Positions 21,670 through 29,980 of a DNA stretch of 35,630 nucleotides are shown here, piece after piece (the first letter of the stretch is position 1; each line of letters opens with the position of its first letter). A program made the position numbers and the translations under genes. The notes beneath the pieces were generated by a model. That model was not told where the DNA came from. It saw only the letters and a program-made list of their open reading frames with translations, and did no database searches. This stretch comes from Bacteroidales bacterium (lineage in GTDB: Bacteria; Bacteroidota; Bacteroidia; Bacteroidales; UBA932): NCBI GenBank assembly GCA_017561665.1, contig JAFZBQ010000047.1, forward strand, positions 1-35,630, written 5' to 3'.

Positions 21670-22659
21670 ATGATTTCCCGCGACCATAAGATTTACAATA
21701 CGTTTGGCCTGGAGGCTGTGGCGGAGAATTACTGCGAGTACTGCTCCCCGGAGGAGTTGCTTGTGGACCTGTCCGTTGCGCCCAAGCCCTGGCTTCACGT
21801 GGGGGGCGGCAGCAACCTGCTGTTTGCAACGCCGCGCGTAGAAGGCACTGTGTTCCATAACGCCTGCAATGCCATAGAAGTACTCTCGCAGGATTCTGAA
21901 ACGGTGGTTGTGAGAGTGGGCGGCGGCGTTCTGTGGGACTTCTTCGTGCAGTGGTGTGTGGCTCGCGTCTGGTACGGAGCCGAGAATCTGTCGCTTATCC
22001 CGGGCGAGGTGGGTGCCGCCGCAGTGCAGAATATCGGCGCTTACGGGGCTGAGGTCAAGGATATAATAGAAAGAGTGGAGACGCTGGACTCCGAGACGCT
22101 GTCTGAGAGGGTTTTTAGCCGTGAGGAATGCGGCTACGGCTATCGCCGCAGCTTTTTTAAGAGCGGGGAGGGGAGGCGTTTTTTCGTGCTCTCGGTGGTG
22201 TTCCGGCTGAGTCTGAAGCCTCGGTATAATCTGGACTACGGTCCGCTGAAAGAGATACCTGCGTCTGAACTGTCGTTGGCCGCCGTCAGGGAAAAGGTCA
22301 TCGCTACCCGCGAGGCCAAGCTTCCCGACCCGGAGAAGATCGGCAGTGCCGGCAGTTTCTTTATGAATCCGGTGGTGCCTGCCCGGAAGGCAGAGGCTCT
22401 GAAGGCAGAGTATCCCGATATGCCGCAGTATCCCGCGCCGGACGGCATGGTAAAGCTTTCCGCCGGCTGGATGATTGACCGCTGTGGCCTGAAAGGCTAC
22501 CGCCGCGGCAATGCCGGCGTCTACGAAAAACAGGCCCTGGTATTGGTGAACCTCGGCGGCGCCACCGCTGGTGAGATTACAGAGTTGGCAAAAGAAGTGA
22601 TAGAAAAAGTAGAGAGTACTTTTGGTGTAACCCTCAGGCCGGAAGTACAGATTATTTAG
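21670..22659 (+). CDS. murB: UDP-N-acetylenolpyruvoylglucosamine reductase
   Basis: MurB reduces the MurA product with NADPH and FAD to give UDP-MurNAc. The 329-aa product shows NTFGLEAVAENY at the start, the FAD-binding HVGGGSNLLF, the IPGEVGAAAVQNIGAYG block and the SAGSFFMNP loop holding the proton-donor Ser, with a glutamate near the end (LRPEVQII). The order of motifs fits the long (type I, E. coli-like) class with its Tyr loop (CGYGYRRSFFK). Directly downstream of murA, so the two steps are co-expressed. Confidence 0.95.
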   Translation: MISRDHKIYNTFGLEAVAENYCEYCSPEELLVDLSVAPKPWLHVGGGSNLLFATPRVEGTVFHNACNAIEVLSQDSETVVVRVGGGVLWDFFVQWCVARVWYGAENLSLIPGEVGAAAVQNIGAYGAEVKDIIERVETLDSETLSERVFSREECGYGYRRSFFKSGEGRRFFVLSVVFRLSLKPRYNLDYGPLKEIPASELSLAAVREKVIATREAKLPDPEKIGSAGSFFMNPVVPARKAEALKAEYPDMPQYPAPDGMVKLSAGWMIDRCGLKGYRRGNAGVYEKQALVLVNLGGATAGEITELAKEVIEKVESTFGVTLRPEVQII

Positions 22660-22680
22660 AGAATAAACTAGTGGGTGGAT

Positions 22681-22754
22681 TGAGCACGAAGTGCGATAGT
22701 AAGTCCCTCCCCCGGGGGGAGGGATTTAGGGTGGGGGTAGCGTAATAGCAAAAT
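22681..22754 (+). repeat. Structured intergenic repeat, copy 1
   Basis: GCAC-GAA-GTGC hairpin, then the perfect 9-bp hairpin TCCCTCCCC/GGGGAGGGA, then TTTAGGGTGGGGGTA. About 80% identical to 32096-32170, with a compensatory change in the small stem. It may also terminate murB. Confidence 0.75.
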
Positions 22755-22805
22755 GTGCGTGGGGTTTTGCCACTACAGTGGCCTTTGTATACTATAAAAA
22801 AGAAT

Positions 22806-22902
22806 GGGTAAGCTGAATATATCGCACCGCTACAACCTTCTACCCTTGCTGCCTTCCGGCCCTGGGGGAGTTCAAAGGGAGCTGGTCGTATATGACTTAC
22901 CC
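22806..22902 (-). ncRNA. ffs: Signal recognition particle RNA, bacterial small type
   Basis: The minus strand carries the conserved SRP core CAGGGCCGGAAGGCAGCAAGG (apical loop and symmetric loop that bind Ffh), flanked by a long stem closed by GGGTAAGTCATATA at the 5' end and TATATTCAGCTTACCC at the 3' end. The length of about 97 nt suits the small form. TTCTTTTTT just downstream is a U-rich end. Ends are taken from the closing stem and the promoter at 22908-22938. Confidence 0.93.
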
Positions 22903-22907
22903 GAGTG

Positions 22908-22938
22908 CAAAAATAGATATTTTTATGATGCCCGCAAA
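22908..22938 (-). promoter_or_regulatory. SRP RNA promoter
   Basis: TTTG, 19 nt, TATTTTTG on the minus strand, ending 5 nt before the RNA. It overlaps the first codons of mnmA, which is divergent. Confidence 0.85.
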
Positions 22939-24115
22939 AAATATTAAAATCGCTGTCGGCCTCTCAGGCGGGGTGGATTCGAGCGTGGCGGCGCTGCTGC
23001 TCAAGCAGCAGGGCTACGACGTGTTCGCCATCTTCATGCAGAACTGGAACGACGCGACGGGCACCCTTCATGGCGACTGCGAGTGGGAAGAGGAACTCTC
23101 CGTGGCCCGTATGGTGGCAAAAAAGATCGACATCCCGTTCCACTTCGTGGACCTCAGCGGCGAATACCGCCAGCGGGTGGTGGACTATATGTTCCGCGAG
23201 TATGAGGCGGGCCGCACCCCGAATCCCGACGTGCTTTGCAACAGCGAAATCAAGTTCGATGCATTCCTTAAGCATGCGATGGATCTTGGGGCCGATATGG
23301 TGGCTACCGGGCACTACTGCCGCCGCGATGTCGTCACCGACGCCGACGGCAATGTCAGCTATCGGCTTTTGGCCGGCACCGACGGCAACAAGGACCAGAG
23401 CTACTTCCTGTGCCAGCTGAATCAGGAGCAGCTCTCGCGGGCGCTTTTCCCCATAGGCCATCTTACAAAGCCCGAGGTGCGTGCAATCGCCCGCCAGGCG
23501 GGTCTTCCAAGTGCGGAGAAAAAGGATTCCCAGGGGATATGCTTTGTGGGCAAGGTCGACCTTCCGGTGTTCCTTCAGCAGCAATTGAAGGCTCGCGAAG
23601 GCGATGCCGTGGAGATTTTCAGGGATTTCTACGACGGCCTAAAGCAGCCGCAGACCTTGGAGGAGATGGCGGAGCCGGTTGTCTATTCCAAGGCCGATGG
23701 CAAGGTGGTCGGGCGGCACATCGGGGCGCAGTTCTACACCATCGGGCAGCGCCACGGCCTGAACATCGGCGGTCACAAGGAGCCGTTGTTCGTAATTGCC
23801 AAGGATGCGGCCCAGAATGTTATCTATCTTGGCGAGGGACAGTCTCATCCGGGTTTGTATCGGCAGGCGCTGGCAATCAAGGCAGAGGATGTCCACTGGA
23901 TACGGCCCGAACTGGCCTTGAACCCGGGACAGGAACTTGAATGTATGGTGCGCATCCGCTACCGGCAGCCGCTGCAGAAGGCCAGCCTGATTTGCAAGGA
24001 AGACAAGATGTATATCCGCTTCGAGCAGCCGCAGCGCGGCGTCACCGCCGGCCAGTTCGCCGCCTGGTATACATCGGACAATGAACTTGTAGGTAGTGGA
24101 GTAATTGAACGTTAG
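22925..24115 (+). CDS. mnmA: tRNA-specific 2-thiouridylase
   Basis: MnmA adds sulfur to U34 of Lys, Glu and Gln tRNAs, receiving it from a persulfide relay. The protein has the PP-loop SGGVDSS at about 13-19, MQNWND, the first catalytic Cys in NPDVLCNSEIKF (about 104), GHYCR, KDQSYFL and the second catalytic Cys in SQGICFVGK (about 205), plus the C-terminal tRNA-binding and beta-barrel domains. The start is ATG 22925 or 22928; the upstream ATG at 22892 lies inside the SRP RNA gene and is rejected. It is followed after 3 nt by the flavoprotein gene. Confidence 0.95.
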   Translation: MMPAKNIKIAVGLSGGVDSSVAALLLKQQGYDVFAIFMQNWNDATGTLHGDCEWEEELSVARMVAKKIDIPFHFVDLSGEYRQRVVDYMFREYEAGRTPNPDVLCNSEIKFDAFLKHAMDLGADMVATGHYCRRDVVTDADGNVSYRLLAGTDGNKDQSYFLCQLNQEQLSRALFPIGHLTKPEVRAIARQAGLPSAEKKDSQGICFVGKVDLPVFLQQQLKAREGDAVEIFRDFYDGLKQPQTLEEMAEPVVYSKADGKVVGRHIGAQFYTIGQRHGLNIGGHKEPLFVIAKDAAQNVIYLGEGQSHPGLYRQALAIKAEDVHWIRPELALNPGQELECMVRIRYRQPLQKASLICKEDKMYIRFEQPQRGVTAGQFAAWYTSDNELVGSGVIER

Positions 24116-24118
24116 ATT

Positions 24119-25375
24119 ATGGTTGATGTACTGGTTATAGGCGCGGGTGCAGCGGGATGTGTAGCGGCCATCAAGGCGGCGGAGGCGGGCTTGAAAGTAG
24201 CCCTGATAGAGAAGAATGCCAAGATCGGCCGGAAAATAATGATAACCGGCAAGGGTCGCTGCAACATAACCAACGCCAAACAGTGGCAGGATTTTTCCAG
24301 CCATCTCCATCCCAAGCCATCCTTTTTCAAGCCCGCCTTCTTCAACTTTTCCAACGAAGCTACGATTGGGTTTTTCAATTCGATAGGGGTGTCGACGGTG
24401 CTTACCCGCGATGACCGCATCTTCCCGGAGAGTATGTCGGCTGCCACAGTGGTGGATGCCCTGGACGCCCGTCTTCGCAAATTGAAAGTAGGATTGATGT
24501 TCAACTGCGACGTCATAAAAGTCGGAAGGGGTGACGAGAGTTTCGAAACCACTTTCGTGGATTCGACCCTGGGCGATGCGGTAGAGGATAAAATCCTTTC
24601 GCATACCGTGATTGTGGCCACCGGCGGGCTGGCTTACCCGTCTACCGGCAGCACCGGCGCGGGATATGCGATAGCAGAATCATTCGGCCATACAATCAAG
24701 CCGACATTCCCGTCGCTGACGGCGCTTGTGCCGGAACATTACGACACACGACTGGCGGGGCAGGAGCTGATAAACGTAACGGCCGCGCTTACTGTGGGTC
24801 GCGATACGGTGGCTTGCGAGTTCGGCGATCTGCAGTTTACCGACGGCGGCATAGAGGGTCCCATCGGATTCAGGATCTCCCGTAAGGCGGTCTGGGCTTT
24901 GATGAACGGCGACAAAGTGACCGTCTCCATCGATCTGAAGCCGGCGGTGAAAATCAATGTCCTCAAGGGCAGGATTGCAGAAGATGCTGCGATCGTGGGT
25001 GTCAACAAGGACGATTTTGAACGCCGGCAGCGCTCTTTCCTCCGCAAATACCTGCCGCAGGCCATCATCGATCCCTTTATCGATGCCAACAATCCGACCT
25101 TGGACAATCTGGCCCAACTGCTCAAGGAGTGGAAGTTCAAGATTGTCGACTATGTCGGATACCGTAGGGCGGTGGTCACTGCCGGCGGCGTCAGTCTGGA
25201 CGAGGTTGTCTCAAAGACGATGGGCAGCCGCAATATGCCGGGGCTGTTCTTCGCCGGCGAGGTGCTGGATATAGACGGCGATACCGGCGGCTACAACCTC
25301 CAGGTCGCCTTCTCTACCGGAGCGCTGGCAGCTTCGGGCGCCGCGCAGTTTATCAGGGAATCTAATAAATCTTGA
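24119..25375 (+). CDS. HI0933/YhiN-family FAD-dependent flavoprotein
   Basis: The 418-aa product begins with the dinucleotide-binding fold VIGAGAAGCVAA and contains KIMITGKGRCNITN, ATGGLAYPSTGSTGAGY and the C-terminal VTAGGVSLDEV...MPGLFFAGEVLDIDG...GGYNLQVAFSTG blocks, all hallmarks of the family. Members are flavoproteins of unclear physiological reaction. It is translated right after mnmA, and its last 14 bases overlap the convergent FAH-like gene. Confidence 0.92.
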   Translation: MVDVLVIGAGAAGCVAAIKAAEAGLKVALIEKNAKIGRKIMITGKGRCNITNAKQWQDFSSHLHPKPSFFKPAFFNFSNEATIGFFNSIGVSTVLTRDDRIFPESMSAATVVDALDARLRKLKVGLMFNCDVIKVGRGDESFETTFVDSTLGDAVEDKILSHTVIVATGGLAYPSTGSTGAGYAIAESFGHTIKPTFPSLTALVPEHYDTRLAGQELINVTAALTVGRDTVACEFGDLQFTDGGIEGPIGFRISRKAVWALMNGDKVTVSIDLKPAVKINVLKGRIAEDAAIVGVNKDDFERRQRSFLRKYLPQAIIDPFIDANNPTLDNLAQLLKEWKFKIVDYVGYRRAVVTAGGVSLDEVVSKTMGSRNMPGLFFAGEVLDIDGDTGGYNLQVAFSTGALAASGAAQFIRESNKS

Positions 25376-25889
25376 TTGGAACAGTTTTCTCTCCGGCGGT
25401 CATCGTGATGGTGTCGCCGGGCTTTACCGTGCATCCTTCGCCGAGTTCCAGGGCAATTATGTCGCCGATGCGGAGGGTGGAGCGGCGGGTGATATCCACT
25501 ATCGCCCTTGCGAAATCTTCTGAATAATCTTTTCCGGCAGCAGAAAAGATTTCGTTGCCGTTCACCTCAAACTTCAGGGTGGTCTGTGCCGGATTGTCCA
25601 TCCAGCCCATATCCATAATCGATGTAAAGTCCATCGACGTGGCGATGGCTTCACTGACGCCGCCGGAGGCATCGGTCAGAAGGCATCCGAAGGCTACTGT
25701 CTTGAAATAGCGCCGCGCAAAGCGCTCCGCAACACATTTGCCCGCCTTGTCGATGTGGGTATAGACTGTCGGCACCGCCTTCAAAAGAGAAACGCCCTCC
25801 GGACACCAGTAGTCGGAGTTGTTGTGGTTCAGGGTGGTGTCGGGACGGCAGCAATAATCGCCGCCAGCCTTATAAGCGACTATTTTCAT
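25362..25889 (-). CDS. Divergent fumarylacetoacetate hydrolase (FAH)-like protein
   Basis: The 175-aa product ends in IGDIIALELGEGCTVKPGDTIT, which resembles the C-terminal strands of the FAH fold, and begins MKIVAYKAG with RPDTTLNHNN, like the start of FAH proteins. It is shorter than the usual 200-plus residues, and the acidic metal-binding triad is not evident, so catalysis is doubtful. It starts within the exonuclease stop (ATGA) and ends the dnaN operon. Confidence 0.55.
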   Translation of the reverse strand: MKIVAYKAGGDYCCRPDTTLNHNNSDYWCPEGVSLLKAVPTVYTHIDKAGKCVAERFARRYFKTVAFGCLLTDASGGVSEAIATSMDFTSIMDMGWMDNPAQTTLKFEVNGNEIFSAAGKDYSEDFARAIVDITRRSTLRIGDIIALELGEGCTVKPGDTITMTAGEKTVPIKIY

Positions 25890-26656
25890 TTGGCGAATTT
25901 GCCCTCCAGGTAGATCTTGGTGAGCACGTTCTTGGTGTCCTGGGTAAAGTCGCCGTTCTGGATCCAGCTGTAATAGCTGGGCTCAACCGCCAGCACCTCT
26001 TTGACCGGTTTGCCCTTGTGCTTGCCAAAGTTGAATATTGGTGTGCCGGTTTCGTCAAGGACGATGCGGCCGGCGTAGTCCAGCATATTGCTGCGCTTGG
26101 TGAATTTGGAGAGGAAGTCGACGTCGTTCTCCAGGTCGGGGTAGCGGTCCAGCTGCGCCTGGAGCACCTCCAGGGTGGCCATAGTGTCGGCCTCGGCGGC
26201 GTGGGCGTCCTCCAGGTTTTTGTCGCAGTAGAACTTGTAGGCTCCGGAGAGGGTGCGCGGCTCCTTCTTGTAGAAAATCACCTGCACGTCCACCATGTCG
26301 CGGTCGTGGAAGTCGGGCTCGATGCCGGCGCGCATAAATTCCTCCGCCAGCAGCGGCACGTCAAAACTGATGCTGTTGTAGCCGGCAATGTCGCACCCCT
26401 CCATCCACTGGTACATGCTTTTGGCCAGCTGGGCAAATGTGGGGCAGTCCTTGACATCTTCGTCGGTGATGCCGTGCACCGCCTGTGCGGCTGCCGGAAT
26501 GGGGATGGTGGGATTTACGCGGCGGGTCTTTACCTGACGGGTGCCGTCGGGCATAACCTTGACCATGGATATCTCCACGATGCGGTCGGTAGAAATATCA
26601 AGCCCCGTGCTCTCTATGTCAAAGAAGAGCAGGGGGCGCTTGAGTTTGAGTTGCAT
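25886..26656 (-). CDS. DnaQ-like DEDDh 3'-5' exonuclease
   Basis: The 256-aa product has Exo I FFDIESTGLD (about 11-20), HGITDEDV, Exo II GYNSISFDVPLL (about 94-105) and the HAAEADTMATLEVL block with the Exo III His-Asp. A C-terminal part (FNFGKHKGKPVKEV...SYYSWIQNGDF) matches the extra domain of Bacteroidota DnaQ-like nucleases. It follows dnaN by 7 nt. A proofreading or repair role beside the clamp is inferred from this linkage. Confidence 0.93.
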   Translation of the reverse strand: MQLKLKRPLLFFDIESTGLDISTDRIVEISMVKVMPDGTRQVKTRRVNPTIPIPAAAQAVHGITDEDVKDCPTFAQLAKSMYQWMEGCDIAGYNSISFDVPLLAEEFMRAGIEPDFHDRDMVDVQVIFYKKEPRTLSGAYKFYCDKNLEDAHAAEADTMATLEVLQAQLDRYPDLENDVDFLSKFTKRSNMLDYAGRIVLDETGTPIFNFGKHKGKPVKEVLAVEPSYYSWIQNGDFTQDTKNVLTKIYLEGKFAK

Positions 26657-26663
26657 AATCTTG

Positions 26664-27782
26664 TTATACCATTACGGGCATCAGCAGGGCGCTGAGGTCC
26701 TCGGATGCGTTGTTGCCGTCGGCAGAAACGATGAGTGCGGGGCGGCAGTTGTCGGCCATCTGCATGCAGATGTTCTCGAAGCAGAAGTTGTTGAGGATGT
26801 CTGCCAGGAACGGAGCCTTGAAGCCGATTTCCAGAGGGGTGCCGTCGTATTCGCAGGAGAGGCGCTCGTAGGCGCTGATGGAGAAGCCGGTGTCCTCTGC
26901 AGAAATCATCAGTTCACCTCCGGTGATCTTGAGCAGCACGTGGCTGGTGGCCTGGTTGGAATAGACGGCCACGCGGCGTACGGCACCCAGCAGTTCGCTG
27001 CGGTTGATGATCATCTTGTTGGGGTTGTTCTTGGGCAGGATGCTCTTGTATGCGGGATAGTTGCCGTCTATCAGGCGGCAAACCAGCAGGGTTTCGCCAA
27101 ACGAGAAGAAGGCGTTGCGCTTGTCAAACTTGATGACCACCTCGTCCTCTACCTTGGCCAGGATGCTCTTGAGGATGGCGGCCGGTTTCTTGTGCAGTAT
27201 GAAAGAGCAGGGGGCATCGCACTTGATGCCGCTCAGGGAGTAGCGGACCAGCTTGTGGGCGTCGGATGCGACCATAGAGAGGGTATCGGTTTCTATATCG
27301 AAGAAGATACCGTTCATCACGGGACGCAACTCCTCTTCTGCAGTGGCGTAGATGGTGTCGCTGATGCCGTTCATCAAAGCCTCGGCGCCGATGGCTACTG
27401 TGTTGAACTCCTCGCCGATGGCGGGCAATGCGGGATAGTCCTCTGCCGGATGGAAGGGGATCTTGGAGGCACCGCTGGCCCAGGTGATTATGAGGGAGGA
27501 ATTGTGATCGGTCGCAAAAGTGAGCGGCTGGTCCGGCAGCGAACGCAGCGAATCGGTGAACAACCTTGCCGGAACGGTGATCTGGCCATCTTCAAAGACC
27601 TTCTCTATGGCGATGTCGGTGCGGAGGGTAGTCTCTCCGTTGGACGCCGTTACAGACAGCGTATTACCCTTAAGGTCAAAGAGATAGTTGTCTAGAATTG
27701 CCAGAGCGGGCTTGCTTGAGATCACCTTTGAAACAGAGTTGAGCCCGATGAGCAGTTGTGTGCTGGATGCTATAAATTTCAT
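26664..27782 (-). CDS. dnaN: DNA polymerase III sliding clamp, beta subunit
   Basis: The 372-aa product matches the three-domain clamp: MKFIASSTQLLIGLNSVSKVI and ILDNYLFDL in domain 1, GISDTIYATAEEELRPVMNGIFFDIE and ASDAHKLVRY in domain 2, and NFCFENICMQMADNCRPALI near the end. The C-terminal LLMPVMV gives the canonical end. The clamp holds polymerase III on DNA. The start at 27782 follows a promoter at 27810-27842; the longer frame to 27812 would begin upstream of the transcript. It is first in an operon with the exonuclease and FAH-like genes. Confidence 0.96.
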   Translation of the reverse strand: MKFIASSTQLLIGLNSVSKVISSKPALAILDNYLFDLKGNTLSVTASNGETTLRTDIAIEKVFEDGQITVPARLFTDSLRSLPDQPLTFATDHNSSLIITWASGASKIPFHPAEDYPALPAIGEEFNTVAIGAEALMNGISDTIYATAEEELRPVMNGIFFDIETDTLSMVASDAHKLVRYSLSGIKCDAPCSFILHKKPAAILKSILAKVEDEVVIKFDKRNAFFSFGETLLVCRLIDGNYPAYKSILPKNNPNKMIINRSELLGAVRRVAVYSNQATSHVLLKITGGELMISAEDTGFSISAYERLSCEYDGTPLEIGFKAPFLADILNNFCFENICMQMADNCRPALIVSADGNNASEDLSALLMPVMV

Positions 27783-27809
27783 ATGCGGATATATTTCACT
27801 TAATTTCCA

Positions 27810-27842
27810 CAAATATAGAAAAAATACCTGTCATTTTTCAAA
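27810..27842 (-). promoter_or_regulatory. dnaN operon promoter
   Basis: TTTG, 21 nt, TATATTTG on the minus strand, about 28 nt before the dnaN start. Confidence 0.6.
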
Positions 27843-27893
27843 ATATGTGGCATATTATTTGACGCAAAACGCTGCATCTAACACTAAATCAAT

Positions 27894-28997
27894 ATGAAGA
27901 CTTTTTTAAAGTGGGTTTGGGGCATTCTGATAACAGCCCTGGTGTGCTATCTGGCATACGATGCATATACTTCCAAGCAGGCTCTCAAGGAGAAAGAGAG
28001 TCAGGACGAGGCCGATAAGATCATTGAGGAGGCCCGCCGGCAAAGTGCAGAAAAGACACGCACTGTGGCTGTCGCCGACGCCCCGTCGTTCTGTGACGCT
28101 GCCGAAATGGCAGTCCGCTCCGTGGTCTATGTCAAAGTCACCAAGAAGGCCCAGGTGCAGGCGCCCGGTTCAATCCTGGACTATCTGTTCGGTTTTGCCG
28201 TGACACCCAAGGACCAGGTGGGCATCGGCAGTGGCGTCATCATTTCGCAGGACGGATATATCGTGACCAACAACCACGTTGTCAATGGCGGCGACGAGTT
28301 TGAGGTGACACTCTACGACAACAGCGTCTACACCGCGACCCTGGTAGGCGCCGACCCCGCCACCGACCTGGCCCTGATAAAGATAAGCAAGACCGATTGC
28401 GAGCCTATCGCGATGGGCGATTCCGACGCGTTGCGCCTGGGCGAGTGGGTGTTGGCCATCGGCAGTCCGTATGACCTGCGAAGCACCATCACCGCCGGAA
28501 TCGTAAGTGCCAAGGGACGCTCGTTCCCCAACTACGACGGCCAGTACCGTGTGGAGTCGTTTATCCAGACCGACGCGGCGGTGAACCCCGGCAATTCCGG
28601 CGGCGCCCTGGTTGACGTAAATGGCGAACTGGTCGGTATCAATACTTCAATTATTTCACTGACAGGCTCTTACGCCGGCTATTCGTTTGCGGTGCCGGTC
28701 AATATAGTGAAGAAGGTTACCGACGACTTTATCAACTTTGGCAGCGTGCAGCGCGCAATGCTGGGCATCTCGATCCGCGAGACGGAGCAGGGAGTGGTGG
28801 TTGCGCAGGTAAAGGATGACAGCGTGGCCAAAGCCGCCGACCTTCGTGCCGGCGATGTCATCAAGGAGTTGAACTTCTCCAAAATCGCCTCCGCGGCCGA
28901 TTTGCAGGTGCAGATGAACAAGTATCGTCCGGGAGAAAAAATAGTGCTTACCATAGAGCGTGAAGGGGCTGTCAAAGAAATGATTTTGAATCTCTAA
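27894..28997 (+). CDS. HtrA/Deg-type periplasmic serine protease, single PDZ domain
   Basis: The 367-aa product has an N-terminal membrane anchor (WVWGILITALVCYLAY), a charged linker, and a trypsin-like domain with the triad His in TNNHVV (about 126), Asp in ATDLALIK (about 155) and Ser in NPGNSGGAL (about 232). One PDZ domain follows (AMLGISIRETEQGVVV...ADLRAGDVI). With one PDZ and an anchor it is DegS-like in layout, but whether it processes a regulator or degrades misfolded proteins is not shown. It lies directly upstream of rpoD and is divergent from dnaN. Confidence 0.93.
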   Translation: MKTFLKWVWGILITALVCYLAYDAYTSKQALKEKESQDEADKIIEEARRQSAEKTRTVAVADAPSFCDAAEMAVRSVVYVKVTKKAQVQAPGSILDYLFGFAVTPKDQVGIGSGVIISQDGYIVTNNHVVNGGDEFEVTLYDNSVYTATLVGADPATDLALIKISKTDCEPIAMGDSDALRLGEWVLAIGSPYDLRSTITAGIVSAKGRSFPNYDGQYRVESFIQTDAAVNPGNSGGALVDVNGELVGINTSIISLTGSYAGYSFAVPVNIVKKVTDDFINFGSVQRAMLGISIRETEQGVVVAQVKDDSVAKAADLRAGDVIKELNFSKIASAADLQVQMNKYRPGEKIVLTIEREGAVKEMILNL

Positions 28998-29014
28998 AAA
29001 AAAGATTATTTTTG
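28985..29014 (+). promoter_or_regulatory. rpoD promoter
   Basis: TTTG, 18 nt, TATTTTTG; the -33 box lies in the last codons of the protease gene and the ATG is 26 nt after the -7 box. Confidence 0.65.
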
Positions 29015-29040
29015 CATTCTTGCATCATTATACTCATTAG

Positions 29041-29901
29041 ATGAGACAGCTAAAGATTACAAAGTCAATTACTAATCGAGAGAGCGCATCCCTCGACAAG
29101 TATTTGCAGGAAATCGGCAGAGAAGAACTTATCTCGGTAGAAGAAGAGGTGGAGCTGGCACAGCGGATAAAGAAAGGGGACCAGGAGGCCCTCGAAAAAC
29201 TTACGCGCGCCAATCTCCGTTTTGTGGTTTCTGTTGCCAAGCAGTATCAGAATCAGGGTTTGAGCCTTCCCGACCTCATCAACGAAGGTAATCTGGGCCT
29301 TATCAAGGCTGCGGAGAAGTTCGATGAGACCAGGGGCTTCAAATTCATCTCTTATGCTGTGTGGTGGATCCGCCAGTCCATTTTGCAAGCTTTGGCAGAA
29401 CAGTCAAGAATCGTGCGTCTTCCGCTCAACCAGGTGGGATCGCTCAACAAGATCAACAAAGCTCTGAGCAAGTTCGAGCAGGAAAACGAGCGTATGCCTT
29501 CACCGGAGGAACTGGCCGAGATTCTTGACATTCCGCGCGAAAAGATCAGTGACACGCTGCGCGTCAGCGGCCGTCACGTGTCGGTGGACGCGCCGTTCGT
29601 AGAGGGCGAGGACAACAGCCTGCTGGACGTCCTTCCCAACAACGATTCGCCCAACGCCGACTCCGGCCTGGTCAATGAATCTTTGAACAAGGAGATTGAG
29701 CGCGCGCTCTCTACTCTCACCGAGAGGGAACGCGACATCGTCAAGAATTTCTTCGGAATCGGCTGTCAGGAGATGACGCTGGAGGAGATTGGCGAGAAGT
29801 TCAACCTCACGCGCGAGCGTGTTCGCCAAATCAAGGAAAAGGCTATCCGCAAACTGCGCAATAGCGCCCGCAGCAAACTGCTGCAGACTTATCTGGGATA
29901 G
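29041..29901 (+). CDS. rpoD: Primary sigma factor RpoD/SigA (Bacteroidota short form)
   Basis: The 286-aa product lacks region 1.1, as usual in Bacteroidota. Region 1.2 begins DKYLQEIG, region 2 contains [33 protein letters not shown] and [13 protein letters not shown], region 3 [19 protein letters not shown], and region 4 the helix-turn-helix [27 protein letters not shown]. It recognises the TTTG/TAnnTTTG promoters listed here. A rho-independent terminator follows. Confidence 0.96.
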   Translation: MRQLKITKSITNRESASLDKYLQEIGREELISVEEEVELAQRIKKGDQEALEKLTRANLRFVVSVAKQYQNQGLSLPDLINEGNLGLIKAAEKFDETRGFKFISYAVWWIRQSILQALAEQSRIVRLPLNQVGSLNKINKALSKFEQENERMPSPEELAEILDIPREKISDTLRVSGRHVSVDAPFVEGEDNSLLDVLPNNDSPNADSGLVNESLNKEIERALSTLTERERDIVKNFFGIGCQEMTLEEIGEKFNLTRERVRQIKEKAIRKLRNSARSKLLQTYLG

Positions 29902-29921
29902 GCTCTCAAAGCCTTGGAAAA

Positions 29922-29954
29922 AGGGGGTGCCGCAAACCGGAGACCCTCTTTTTT
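29922..29954 (+). terminator. rpoD terminator
   Basis: AGGGGGT pairs with ACCCTCT (one G-U) and is followed by TTTTTT. Confidence 0.8.
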
Positions 29955-29980
29955 AGTTGAAAGACAATAATTGATATAAT

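Noticed and set aside
26541-27695. Long plus-strand frame opposite dnaN and the exonuclease
   Set aside because: It is the antisense shadow of two certain genes and has no family resemblance.
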